A stretch of DNA of 64,000 nucleotides from Aegilops tauschii subsp. strangulata (Eukaryota > Streptophyta > Magnoliopsida > Poales > Poaceae). The stretch is from the NCBI RefSeq assembly GCF_002575655.3, contig NC_053039.3, forward strand, positions 378,673,633 to 378,737,632, written 5' to 3'. The notes under the pieces are model-generated. The model made no database searches, was not told the origin of the DNA, and worked only from the letters and a program-made list of their open reading frames with translations. Shown piece by piece: positions 1 to 9,509 of this stretch. Position numbers and translations under genes: made by a program. Position 1 is the stretch's first letter; each line of letters begins with the position of its first letter.

Positions 1-240
1 GCTGGAGTTGGTAGAACTCAAGAAAAGAACGGAAGAAAGCGCTCGCTGGCAAGCCGATGCCGCGCAAGAAATGCGAGCGGAAGACCACCCGCTCGCCTTC
101 CTCCGGCTCCGGCGTGATCTCCTTCTCAGGCGCGAGGCAGACCGCACCTTATCCGCGCCGGGCAGCCGCCGCGTCTTGCGGAGGAACTCGACGTGGTCCT
201 CATGGACGTTGGAGCCGTCCCAGTCCCCGCCGTACTGCAT
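1..240 (-). pseudogene. Antisense Transposase_28-like gene, exon 1 fragment (third copy)
   Basis: Reading the minus strand from the ATG at 240-238, the first residues (MQYGGDWDGSNVHEDHVEF) match the start of the antisense gene in E1. Compared with E1 there is a one-base deletion around position 145-150. After it the homology continues in another frame (EGERVVFRSHFLRG-like). The rest of the gene is outside the window. As in E1 it runs opposite to the retrotransposon. The fragment shows that the gene belongs to the family and is not peculiar to one copy. Confidence 0.75.
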
Positions 241-393
241 CGCGGCGTGAGGCCGGCGAGAATGAGCGCGGCGGCGGGGAAAAGGATGGTGGGACGGCGC
301 GGCGGTGAGGCGCTGCTGTGAGCGAGCAGGAGGAAGAAGATGGCGGAGAGGAGAGGAGCGTGCGAGCGTCTGCCGCTTCCCCTCCTCCCCCTA

Positions 394-399
394 CTTATA
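394..399 (-). promoter_or_regulatory. TATA box of the antisense gene (third copy)
   Basis: The minus strand reads GGCTATAAGTAGGGGGAGG here, about 155 bases upstream of the antisense ATG. The same string stands upstream of the antisense gene in E1 at 33971. It is followed by the same pyrimidine-rich leader. Confidence 0.55.
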
Positions 400-850
400 G
401 CCTCGTGCGGCGAAGCCGAGGAGGCGAGGCGTGGGGTGGGACGTGGGATTAACTACACCCACTCCCCCACGTCCCGCGATTACTGCGCCCTAAAGACGTG
501 CCGAAACCGCCACAGGAAGACGTGCGGACGGCTTTGGGCCGCAGAGAATCCGCGCGTGGGCCTGGGCATAGGAGTGGTGGGCCCCCGACCTGCGGCGACG
601 TGTTGTCGCGTGCATGGGCTGGCAGGCTTTTTTCAGCCGAGGGATGCCACGTGGTTCGCAGGCGGCGAGCGGCTGGCCGGCAGCCCGGCGGGCGTGCCAA
701 CAGACTCCCGCCCTCCGACTTGTAATTTTTTCGCCAAGACGGCGCGCCCAACCGAAGCTGGCTCCCAGCTGCCGGCTCGTCAAGATAAGAAGCTGCCCGA
801 GCTTCTCGACCTCCACTCAACCTCGAAGCCCAACCAGCTTCGGGGACTAC

Positions 851-2048
851 TGTCGGAGTAAATGGCCACGGGTAGCCTAACCGACTCCCCCTGGCTCTTC
901 AAAAGATTATCAGGCCATTCAAGCCTTCAAGCATACAAAGCATAGGGCCGCCTTCCCCTGGCCGACTATCCCCAGGGCCGACTCCCAGAAGGCGACCCAG
1001 TCTCAAAAACCTTCCCCAAGAAAGCTACGAGATGGCCAACTCCAGGAAGCCGGCCCCAAGAGGACCGACTCCCAGAAGCCGGCCATGAAGAATGCCGACT
1101 CCCAGAAGCCGGCCAAGACCGCACCCACCAAGACTGCATCCACATAACAGTGATAAGACAGGGCGTGGCCGCAATACAACCCACTACCCCCGAATCCCGA
1201 AGCAGGCATGGCCACAGGGCACCGTACGGGTCAGCCATCCCCCGTCCGGCGCGGCACTGTAGCCATGCTGACCTCGACGTCACCCACGACAGACGCCAGT
1301 ATGGCCCGCGGGCGGCGGGCCCCTTTAGCCAGAGAGACGCTCGAAGGCGGCCTGGCCTCCCCTAGTCGGCCGGGGGCGTAGCCGGCTCCCAATAGCCGGC
1401 TACCTCCCTTCCTCGAAACATGTGCCTCATTAAGGAGACAAGACGAGGTGAAGCTACAGTGAGAGCCCGCCAGGCGGCGGCACTGTAGCCACGCTTACCT
1501 CGACAAAGCCCTCGTCATCAGGGGCGAGGCAACAGTAACCAGCCGCCGACAAGACCCCCAAGTGGTGGGGCCGGCCTGTCGACCAAGAGGCCGGCAGCCG
1601 GCGGGACCCACCAGTCGGCGGGCCCCAATGGCCGGCGGAGAAGCCGGCGAACACGGACACTGACGGCTGGGACACGCGCCCAGCCGGATTACCATTGTAC
1701 CCCTGGGGGTAGGCCTATATAAACCCCCCCGGGGCACCCATGCAAAGGGTTGGTCTCATAGAATTACACACACCACATAGAGAGAAAAGGAGAGCTAGCC
1801 TTGCCCTTCTTCTCCCTCTAACCAGACAGCTCAAGGAGCATTTGTAGCTACTTGTTTGATCTAGTGATCATGCGGAGACCCCGCAGAGCAGGACTAGGGG
1901 TGTTATCTCCACGGAGAGCCCCGAACTTGGGTAAGATTCGCCGGCGTGCATGTCTTCGCCTCATTACGTTTCCAGGCACCGGCGACATTTTACTGGCTCC
2001 CACAATGACAAGCCACCCGTTGGCATATGTCGCACCTACCACCCGACA
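851..2048 (+). repeat. LTR of Tat-like Gypsy element (3' LTR)
   Basis: It starts TGTCGGAGTAAATGG and ends CACCCGACA, a short inverted terminal repeat (TGTCGG...CCGACA). The length is 1198 bases. It aligns along its whole length with the E1 LTRs at 32323-33523 and 45117-46299. A TATATAAA box near 1716 would serve as its promoter. Many GCCGGCTTCTGGGAGTCGG-like short repeats occur in the first half. Confidence 0.88.
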
Positions 2049-3621
2049 CTTGACTAGCTCGTTAATCAAAGATGGTTGATTTTCCTAGCCATAGACATGA
2101 GTTGTCATTTGATTAACGGGATCACATCATTAGGAGAATGATGTGATTGACTTGACCCATTCCGTTAGCTTAGCACTTGATCGTTTAGTATGTTGCTATT
2201 GCTTTCTTCATGACTTATACATGTTCCTATGACTATGAGATTATGGAACTCCCGAATACCAGAGGAACACTTAGTGTGCTATCAAACGTCACAATGTACT
2301 GGGTGATTATAAAGATGCTCTACAGGTGTCTCCGATGGTGTTTGTTGAGTTGGCATAGATCGAGATTAGGATTTGTCACTCCGATTGTCGGAGAGGTATC
2401 TCTGGGCCCACTCAGTAATGCACATCACTATAAGCCTTGCAAGCATTGTAACTAATGACTTAGTTGCGGGATGATGTATTACGGAACGAGTAAAGAGACT
2501 TGCCGGTAACGAGATTGAACTAGGTATTGAGATACCGACGATCGAATCTCGGGCAAGTAACATACCGATGACACAGGGAACAACGTATGTTGTTATGCGG
2601 TTTGACCGATAAAGATGTTCGTAGAATATGTGGGAGCCAATATGAGCATCCAGGTTCCGCTATTGGTTATTGACCGGAGACGTGTCTCGTTCATGTCTAC
2701 ATTGTTCTCGAACCCGTAGGGTCCGCACGCTTAAAGTTCGATGACGGTTATATTATGAGTTTGTGTGTTTTGATGTACCGAAGGTAGTTCGGAGTCCCGG
2801 ATGAGATCGGGGACATGACGAGGAGTCTCGAAATGGTCGAGACGTAAAGATCAATATATTGGACGACTATATTCGGACATCGAAAAGGTTCCGAGTGATT
2901 CGGGTATTTTTCGGAGTACCGCAGAGTTACGGGAATTCGCCGGGGAGTATATGGGCCTTATTGGGCTTTAGGGGAAAGAGAGAGGAGAGGCTGGGCGCCC
3001 CCCCAAGGCCTAGTCCGAATTGGACTAGGGGGAAGGGCTGCGCCCCCTCCTTCCTTCTCTTCTCTCTCCCCTTTCCTTGACTCCTACTCCTACTACTTGG
3101 AAGGGGGGAATCCTACTCCCGGTGGGAGTAGGACTCCTCCTAGGGCGCGCCATAGAGAGGGACGGCCCTCCCCCTCCTCCACTCCTTTATATACGGGGAG
3201 GGGGCACTCCTTGGAGACACAACAATTGATCGTTTGATCTTTTAGCCGTGTGCGGTGCCCCCCTCCACCATAGTCCACCTCGATAATATCGTAGCGGTGC
3301 TTAGGCGAAGCCCTGCGTCGGTAGAACATCATCATCGTCACCACGCCGTCATGTTGACGGAACTCTCCCTCAAAGCTCGGCAGGATCGGAGTTCGAGGGA
3401 CGTCATCGAGCTGAACGTGTGCTGAACTCGGAGGTGTCGTGCGTTCGGTACTTGATCGGTTGGATCGTGAAGACGTACGACTACATCAACCGCGTTGTGC
3501 TAACGCTTTCGCTTTCGGTCTACGAGGGTACGTGGACAACACTCTCCCCTCTCGTTGCTATGCATCACCATGATCCTGTGTGTGCGTAGGATTTTTTTTG
3601 AAATTACTACGTTCCCCAACA
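2049..3621 (+). repeat. BARE/WIS/Angela-type Copia LTR, 3' part
   Basis: The sequence is the Triticeae BARE/WIS/Angela LTR in plus orientation, ending ...CTACGTTCCCCAACA. It contains the TTTATATACGGGG promoter region near 3183. Its 5' end is missing because the Tat-like element at 1-2048 is inserted in it. It lies inside the gag-protease region of an Athila-type element. Whether it is a solo LTR cannot be decided, since the other side is off the window. Confidence 0.88.
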
Positions 3622-5441
3622 AGAACATCATTAATCCTTCCCATAGATTTCTTAATACTGGAATCCGCTAGATGCAAATTCAAAGAACAATCATCAAATT
3701 TATGGAAACCTAGTACATCACATAAAGTTTTTGGAATAGTGGAAACACTAGCACCCAAATCACACAGAGCAAAGCACTCATAATATTTAATTTTAATCTT
3801 AATAGTAGGTTCCCACTCATCATAAAGCTTTCTAGGGATAGAAACTTCCAACTCAAGTTTTTCTTCAAACGAATTCATCATAGCATCAACAATATGTTTA
3901 GTAAAAGCTTTATTTTGATTATAAGCATGAGGTGAATTCAACATGGACTGACACAAGGAAATACAATATATCAAAGAGCAATTATCATAATTAAAGTCAT
4001 TTAAATCTAAAAGACTGGGTTCATCACTACTTAAAGTTTTGACCTCTCCAATCCCACTTTTATCAAATTTTTCATTAAGATCTTTAAACTCCAAATCATT
4101 GGGACGCCTTCTAGCTAAAGTTGACTCATCTCTAGTCCCATCTTTATCAAGATTTATATTAACAAACAAATATTCAATAGGAGTCACGTCAATCACTTCA
4201 AGATCTTCATCATTATTATCGCAAGAAATAGAAGAACACACTTTTACAAACCAATCTCGCTTAGCACGCATCCTAGCGGTTCTTTCTTTACATTCATCCA
4301 TAGATACTCTAATAGCTTTTAGAGATTCACTAACATCATGCTTGGGTGGCATACATCTCATCTTCAAAGAATCAATCTCAAGAGAAATTTTATCAACGTT
4401 CCTAGCCAAATCATCGATCTTAAGCAATTTTTCTTCTACCATAGCATTGAAATTGTTTTGAGAATTTATAAAATCTTTAATATTATTCTCAAGATCAGAG
4501 GGCATTTTATCATAATTTCCATAAAAATTGTTGTAGGAATTGCTATAATTATTAGAGGAATTACTAGGAAACGACCTAGGTTTGAAATTCCCTCTATATG
4601 CGTTGTTACCAAAATTGTTCCTACCAACAAAATTCACATCCGTAGATTCATTATTATTCTCAATCAAAGTGGACAAAGGCATATCATTAGGATCAAAAGG
4701 AGCACTCTTACTAGCAATCAATTTCATTAGTTCATCCATCCTTCCACTCAAAGTATTATTTTCTTCAATTGGATGCACTTTTTTACTAGTGGAAGATCTT
4801 TCGGTATGCCATTAAGAGTAATTTTCCATAATATTATCTAGGAGTTTAGTAGCTTCTCCTAGTGTAATTTCCATAAAAGTACCACCCGTGGCGGAATCCA
4901 AAAGATTTCTAGAAGCAAAATTCAATCCCGCATAAATTTTTTGAATGATCATCCACAAACTTAAACCATGAGCAGGGCAATTTCTTATCATCAATTTCAT
5001 CCTCTCCCAAGATTGCGCAACATGTTCATGATCAAGTTGCTTAAAATTTATTATATCGTTTCTAAGGAAGATGATCTTAGCGGGCGAAAAATACTTGTAA
5101 ATAAAAGCATCTTTACACTTATTCCACAAATCAATACTATTTTTAGGCAAAGATGAAAACCAAGTTTTAGCACGATCTCGTAGTGAGAACGGAAATAGCT
5201 TCAATTTAACAATATATTTATCCACATTCTTTTGCATATCACACAATTAAACGAAAGTGTTTAGATGGGATGCGGCATCTTCACTAGGAAGGCCGGAAAA
5301 TTGTTCGTTCATAACGAGATTCAACAAAGCGGCATTAATTTCATAAGATTCCGCACTAGTGGCGGGAGCAATCGGAGTACAAATAAAATCATTATTATTA
5401 GTGTTGGAAAAGTCACACAACTTGGTATTCTCTTGAGTCAT
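3622..5441 (-). pseudogene. Athila-lineage Gypsy gag-protease, broken
   Basis: One minus-strand frame runs from 5441 to 3622 with two in-frame stops (5247 and 4812). The N-terminal half is a capsid-like gag (RDRAKTWFSSLP, DLWNKCKDAF). The middle is rich in Asn (NNFGNNAYRGNF). The C-terminal end has the retropepsin-type motif ALCDLGASVSTIP, the active-site D being in DLGAS. The reading frame is cut at 3622 by the Angela-type LTR. A computed ORF that continues past this point reads LTR sequence and is an artefact. Athila-lineage assignment rests on the gag style, the protease motif and the tRNA-Asp primer site upstream. RT and integrase are not in the window. Confidence 0.8.
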
Positions 5442-5650
5442 CGTGACAAAGCAAGCAATCTAGCACACAGGCAACCAAAAAGCAAACAAAAAGACGAACG
5501 AAATAAGGGCGAATAAAAAGGCAAATATTTTTGTGTTTTTCTGAAAACATTTTAGAAGTGGGGGAGAGGAAAACGAGAGGCAAATGGCAAATAATGTAAT
5601 GCAAGAGATGAGAGTTTATGATGTGTACTTGGTAGGCTTGATGTAGAACC
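5442..5650 (-). other. Athila-type leader between primer site and gag
   Basis: Non-coding leader of the element: low-complexity A/T-rich minus-strand sequence between the primer-binding site and the first gag codon region. I see no separate gene here. Confidence 0.6.
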
Positions 5651-5667
5651 TCCCCGGCAACGGCGCT
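5651..5667 (-). other. Primer-binding site, tRNA-Asp type
   Basis: The minus strand reads AGCGCCGTTGCCGGGGA. This differs by one base at the start from the common TGGCGCCGTTGCCGGGG complement of the plant tRNA-Asp 3' end, the usual primer of Athila-lineage Gypsy elements. It sits about 12 bases inside the LTR end at 5680. Confidence 0.75.
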
Positions 5668-5679
5668 AGAAATTCTTCC

Positions 5680-7260
5680 TGCTACTTCTTGAGCTTGCGT
5701 TGGTTTTTCCCTTGAAGAGGAAAGGGTGATGCAACAAAGTAGAGATAAGTATTTCCATCAGTTTGAGAACCAAGGTATCAATTCAGTAGGAGGTACAAGC
5801 AAGTCTTGAATCTATGCACCTGCACAAACAATCAAACACTTGCACTCAACGCAATAAAGGGGTTGTCAATCCCTTCACGGTCACTTGCAAGGATGAGATC
5901 TGATAGAGATAGATATAAAAGATTACTAAAACGTAAAACAAAATAAAAGCAAATAAAACTCAGCGAGGTATTTTTGGGTTTTTGGTTTGTAGATATGAAA
6001 ATATATGATGGAAAATAGACCCGGGGGCCATAGGTTTCACTAGAGGCTTCTCTCTTAAACAAAACATACGGTGGGTAAACAAATTATTGTTGAGCAATTG
6101 ATATAAAAGCGTAAAGTTATGCCGATATCTAAGGCAATGATCATGAATATAGGCATCACGTCCGTGATAAGTAGACCAACTCCTGCCTGCATCCACTACT
6201 ATTACTCCACACATCGGCCGCTATCCAGCATGCATCTAGAGTATTAAATTCATAAGAACGGAGTAACGCTTTAAGTAAGATGACATGATGTAGAGGGATA
6301 AACTCAAGCAATATGATGTAAACCCCATCTTTTTTATCCTTGATGGCAACAATAGAATACGTGCCTCGCTACCCCTACTATGTCACTAGGTGAGGACATC
6401 GCAAGATTGAACCCAAAACTAAGCACCTCTCCCATTGCAAGAAAAACCAATCTAGTTGGCTAAACCAAATCGATAGTTCGGAGAGAAATACAAAGATATC
6501 AAATCATGCATATAAGAATTCAGAGGAGACTCAAATAATATTCATAGATAATCTGATCATAAATCCACAATTCATCGGATCTCAACAAACACACAGCAAA
6601 AAAGTATTACATCGGTTAGAACTCCAAGAACATTGAGGAGAACTTTGTATTGAAGATCAAACAGAGAGAAGAAGCCATCTAGATACTAGCTATGGACCCG
6701 TATGTCTGTGGTAAACTACTCACGCATCATCGGTAGGGCGATAGGGTTGATGTAGAGGCCCTCCGTGATCGAATCCCCCTCCGGCAGATCGCCGAAAAAG
6801 GTCCCAAGATGGGATCTCACGAGGTCAGAGGCTTGCGGCGGCGGAAAAGTATTTTTGTGGACGCTTTGGTGGTTTGGGAATATTTGTGAATTTATAGAGC
6901 AAGAATTAGGGTTAGGAGACCTCCGAGGGGCCCACAAGTCCTCAGGGCGCGTTCCCCCTAGGGCGCCCCCTGGCTTGTGGCTTCGTCGGGAAGCTCCTGG
7001 CCCCCTCTCCAAGTCCTACGGGTGTCTTCTGGTCCAAGAAAAATCATTGCGAATGTTTTATTCCGTTTGGACTCCGTTTGATATTCCTTTCTGGAAAAGC
7101 CAAAAACAAGGAAAAAACAACAACTGGCACTGGGCACTAGGTCAATAGGTTACTCCCAAAAAATGATATAAAATAGTATATTAATGCATATAAAACATCC
7201 AAACAGATAATATAATAGCATGGAACAATAAAAAATTATAGATATGTTGGAGATGTATCA
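5680..7260 (-). repeat. Athila-lineage Gypsy 5' LTR (Fatima/Sabrina-like)
   Basis: Read on the minus strand it begins TGATACATCTCCAACATATC at 7260 and ends AGTAGCA at 5680, 1581 bases. The internal sequence matches the plus-strand LTR at 62318-63749 along its length. The exact family name is from memory and uncertain. Bases 7261-7265 (CTCCG) would be the target duplication; the partner is off the window. Confidence 0.82.
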
Positions 7261-7265
7261 CTCCG

Positions 7266-7647
7266 TATCGTGAAACGCGATAAAACTTTCTCTCCTATTA
7301 TTTTCTCGGGAAATAGGAATTATAGTGCTGAGATTAGGGTCTGCGGAGCCTTGTGGGCCCCACGAGGCACCAGGGCATGCCCTGGGGGGTGGTCGCGCCC
7401 TGGTGGCTCGTGGGCCACTGGTGGCTCCCCTCCTCTGGGTCTTGGCTCCAGTATTTTTTTATATATTCCAGAAAAAATCTCCAAAAAGTTTCGTCCAATT
7501 CCGAGAACTTATATTTCCGCACAAAAACAACACCATGGTAGTTGTACTGAAAACATCGTCAGTCTTAGTTTCATTCAAATCATGCAAATTAGAGTCCAAA
7601 ACAAGAGCAAAGGAGTTTGGAAAAGTAGATACGACGGAGCCGTATCA
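7266..7647 (-). repeat. Fragment of a second Gypsy LTR
   Basis: On the minus strand it starts TGATACGGCTCCGTCGTATC at 7647. This is the LTR start of another Triticeae Gypsy family, with the same TGATACG type of terminus. It is truncated by the Athila-type LTR at 7260/7266. It interrupts a reverse transcriptase gene exactly at 7647/7648. Confidence 0.6.
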
Positions 7648-8125
7648 GGCGACCCGTGATGCCAAAGTTCTTCATGAACTTGCGGTAGCACCCCGCCAGA
7701 TCGAGGAATCTGCGCACTTCCTTGACTGTGGACGGAGTAGGCCACTTTGCGACAACGTCGATGTTCTTGTTGTCAGTGTGCACGCCGTCTCTGCTGATCT
7801 CATGCCCCAAGTACGTCAGACTAGGCCTGGTGAAAGTGCACTTGCTCCTTTTGATCTTGAGCTGGTTGTCATGAAGCACCTGGAAAACTTGGCGCAGCAG
7901 GCGGAGGTGTTGTTGCTTGGTGGCGTTGTAGACAAGGATGTCGTCAATAAAGACCAAAACCCCATGGCGATTGAGTGGTGCCAAAACTGTGTTCATGCCC
8001 CCCTGGAGGTAGCAGGCCCGCAGGTAAGACCATACACCAACACCTTGAACTCGAAGTGGTCGTGGTTAGTCTTGAAGGCCGTCTTGTGTTTGTCCTCGGG
8101 CTTCATACGAGGGGAAAGGCTGCTA
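7648..8125 (-). pseudogene. Gypsy reverse transcriptase fragment
   Basis: Minus-strand translation gives RMKPEDKHKTAFKTNHDHFE, then in another frame MNTVLAPL, the catalytic box VLVFIDDILVY (an F-x-D-D variant of YxDD) and SLTYLGHEISRDGV. These are successive RT motifs of a chromovirus-like Gypsy pol. A stop or frameshift separates the first block from the second (near 8000). The gene is cut within the FGI motif by the LTR at 7647. No gag or integrase is attached. Confidence 0.8.
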
Positions 8126-8540
8126 ATGCCAAATGTTACGCTCCCGCTTGAGGATTCGATACAAGAGTGACCGGATTACAGAGGAATTGAAGAAGTCGGG
8201 CTAGGCTTCTAGAGATACAGAGAAATGGGGATCAGGAGATGAGAGCCGCCGCCGCCTATGTCATGTCTCTGCATGCCTTCCTCATAGTGCGTCCCTTTCT
8301 TAAGTAGTTAGATTGCTCAGTCATGGCCCGCATAGCGCTGGTTGGGCTTGCGGGCTCGCCTTGTCTTCTCTAGGGCCTGGTCCCCTCGGTGGCCTGGTAC
8401 CGGGGTAGTAGGCTGGGCCGTATCAGGAACTAATATCGGTTGCTAAGTTTATCTCAGGATATTGGTCCCATGAAGATCATGTTGGAGTTGTGTGACCCCC
8501 CCCCCCCCCCCACACACACACCACTCCATTTCAAAAAGGA
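8126..8540. other. Unclassified repeat-like DNA with C16 and CA tract
   Basis: No gene is visible. The GTATCAGG strings at 7643 and 8420 suggest more remnants of Gypsy LTR ends, but I cannot name a family. A run of 16 C (8496-8511) followed by (CA)5 marks the right part. Confidence 0.4.
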
Positions 8541-9509
8541 TCAAAGGTGTGGTTTACCGACGACTTGAAGCTTTTCATTTTGGTTCGATTTGAGTCGTAC
8601 GAAAAATTGGGGCCATCGTAAATGTATATTGTGTGAGAATACATCAAACATATACACCAGCCCTCCTACACCTATCACCATGTTTTCCTGTAGCATGCTT
8701 CGCCGAGGTGTCCTCGGAGTTTCAGCAGAAACTTTCTGGACACACCGTGGGCATGGGGTGGTGGTTCCGCCCCCGAACATCGTGTGCACACGAGGCTGAC
8801 TTGATGGAGGGGAGACGGTGGAGCCGTTGAGGATGGGTAGGATTACGGCAGACGTGACGGAGGGGAGAAGAATGGGCGCTACTCGACTGAGGAGACCGAT
8901 AACGAAGAAGGATGGAGGAGAGGGAGCGTGAGTCGCGGCTAAAGCGACCCATACGCGCATCTAAGCAACCTTTTTTACAGCACAGAAAACAATTCCCGCG
9001 GTGGCCGACACGTCGTAGGTTCCCTCCCTATGTTTTGCCCAGGCGGAATGTTGCTCGACGGCGACACCACTGCGAAGCATTTATTCATCCCCGACGAAAA
9101 CTTTTTAAAAACAAAATAAATCCCGGAACAAAATCCCCCAGGTAGGCCGGTATCGGGTATAGCCACCCCACCCCACCCCGCGGGTCCACGACCCAGGCAG
9201 AAGTGGTAGCAGCGCACTCCGTCGTAGAACCGGCCCACCGCCACGCCACCCCCGCAGTCCACTCCCAGCGCCGCCGGCGCCGCCGCCGGGGAAGACCGGG
9301 ATGGCCGAGAAGCCGGCGGGCCCGGCCTCCAGGTCCAGGATCCGGGGCGGGCTCGCCCCCTCCGCGCCCTCCTCCAGGTCCCATTGCCCTCGATCTGCAT
9401 TTCCGCCCGGGGCCCCGTTTGAATTTTCTTGCCGGGGTTCGTTCGAGCCGTCCTTGACTCTCTCTCCCTCTTTTCCCCTGGTGTTTCTTGGTGCAGGAGG
9501 GTGGTCTCG
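8541..9509 (+). promoter_or_regulatory. Upstream region and 5' UTR of the coiled-coil gene
   Basis: Positions 9150-9450 are strongly GC-rich, typical of a grass 5' UTR region. A pyrimidine tract followed by GTTTCTTGGTGCAG at 9483-9496 is a good 3' splice site, 14 bases before the ATG. This suggests an intron in the 5' UTR. I see no clear TATA box. ORFs on the opposite strand here (for example 9105-9602) are by-products of GC-rich sequence. Confidence 0.45.

Larger units (their letters stand above)
1..2048 (+). mobile_element. Tat-like Gypsy retrotransposon, 3' part (same family as E1)
   Basis: Positions 1-850 are the reverse complement of the segment next to the 3' LTR of E1 (33524-34370). 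Positions 851-2048 are the matching LTR. The element therefore reads on the plus strand and its 5' part lies beyond the left edge. The right flank 2049-2053 (CTTGA) would be its target duplication, but the left copy is off the window. It is inserted in an Angela-type LTR. It carries the start of the antisense gene described under E1. Confidence 0.85.

Noticed and set aside
3558..3621. C-terminal end of the Athila gag ORF reading KKNPTHTQDHGDA
   Set aside because: This is the Angela-type LTR end translated in reverse, beyond the insertion junction at 3621/3622.
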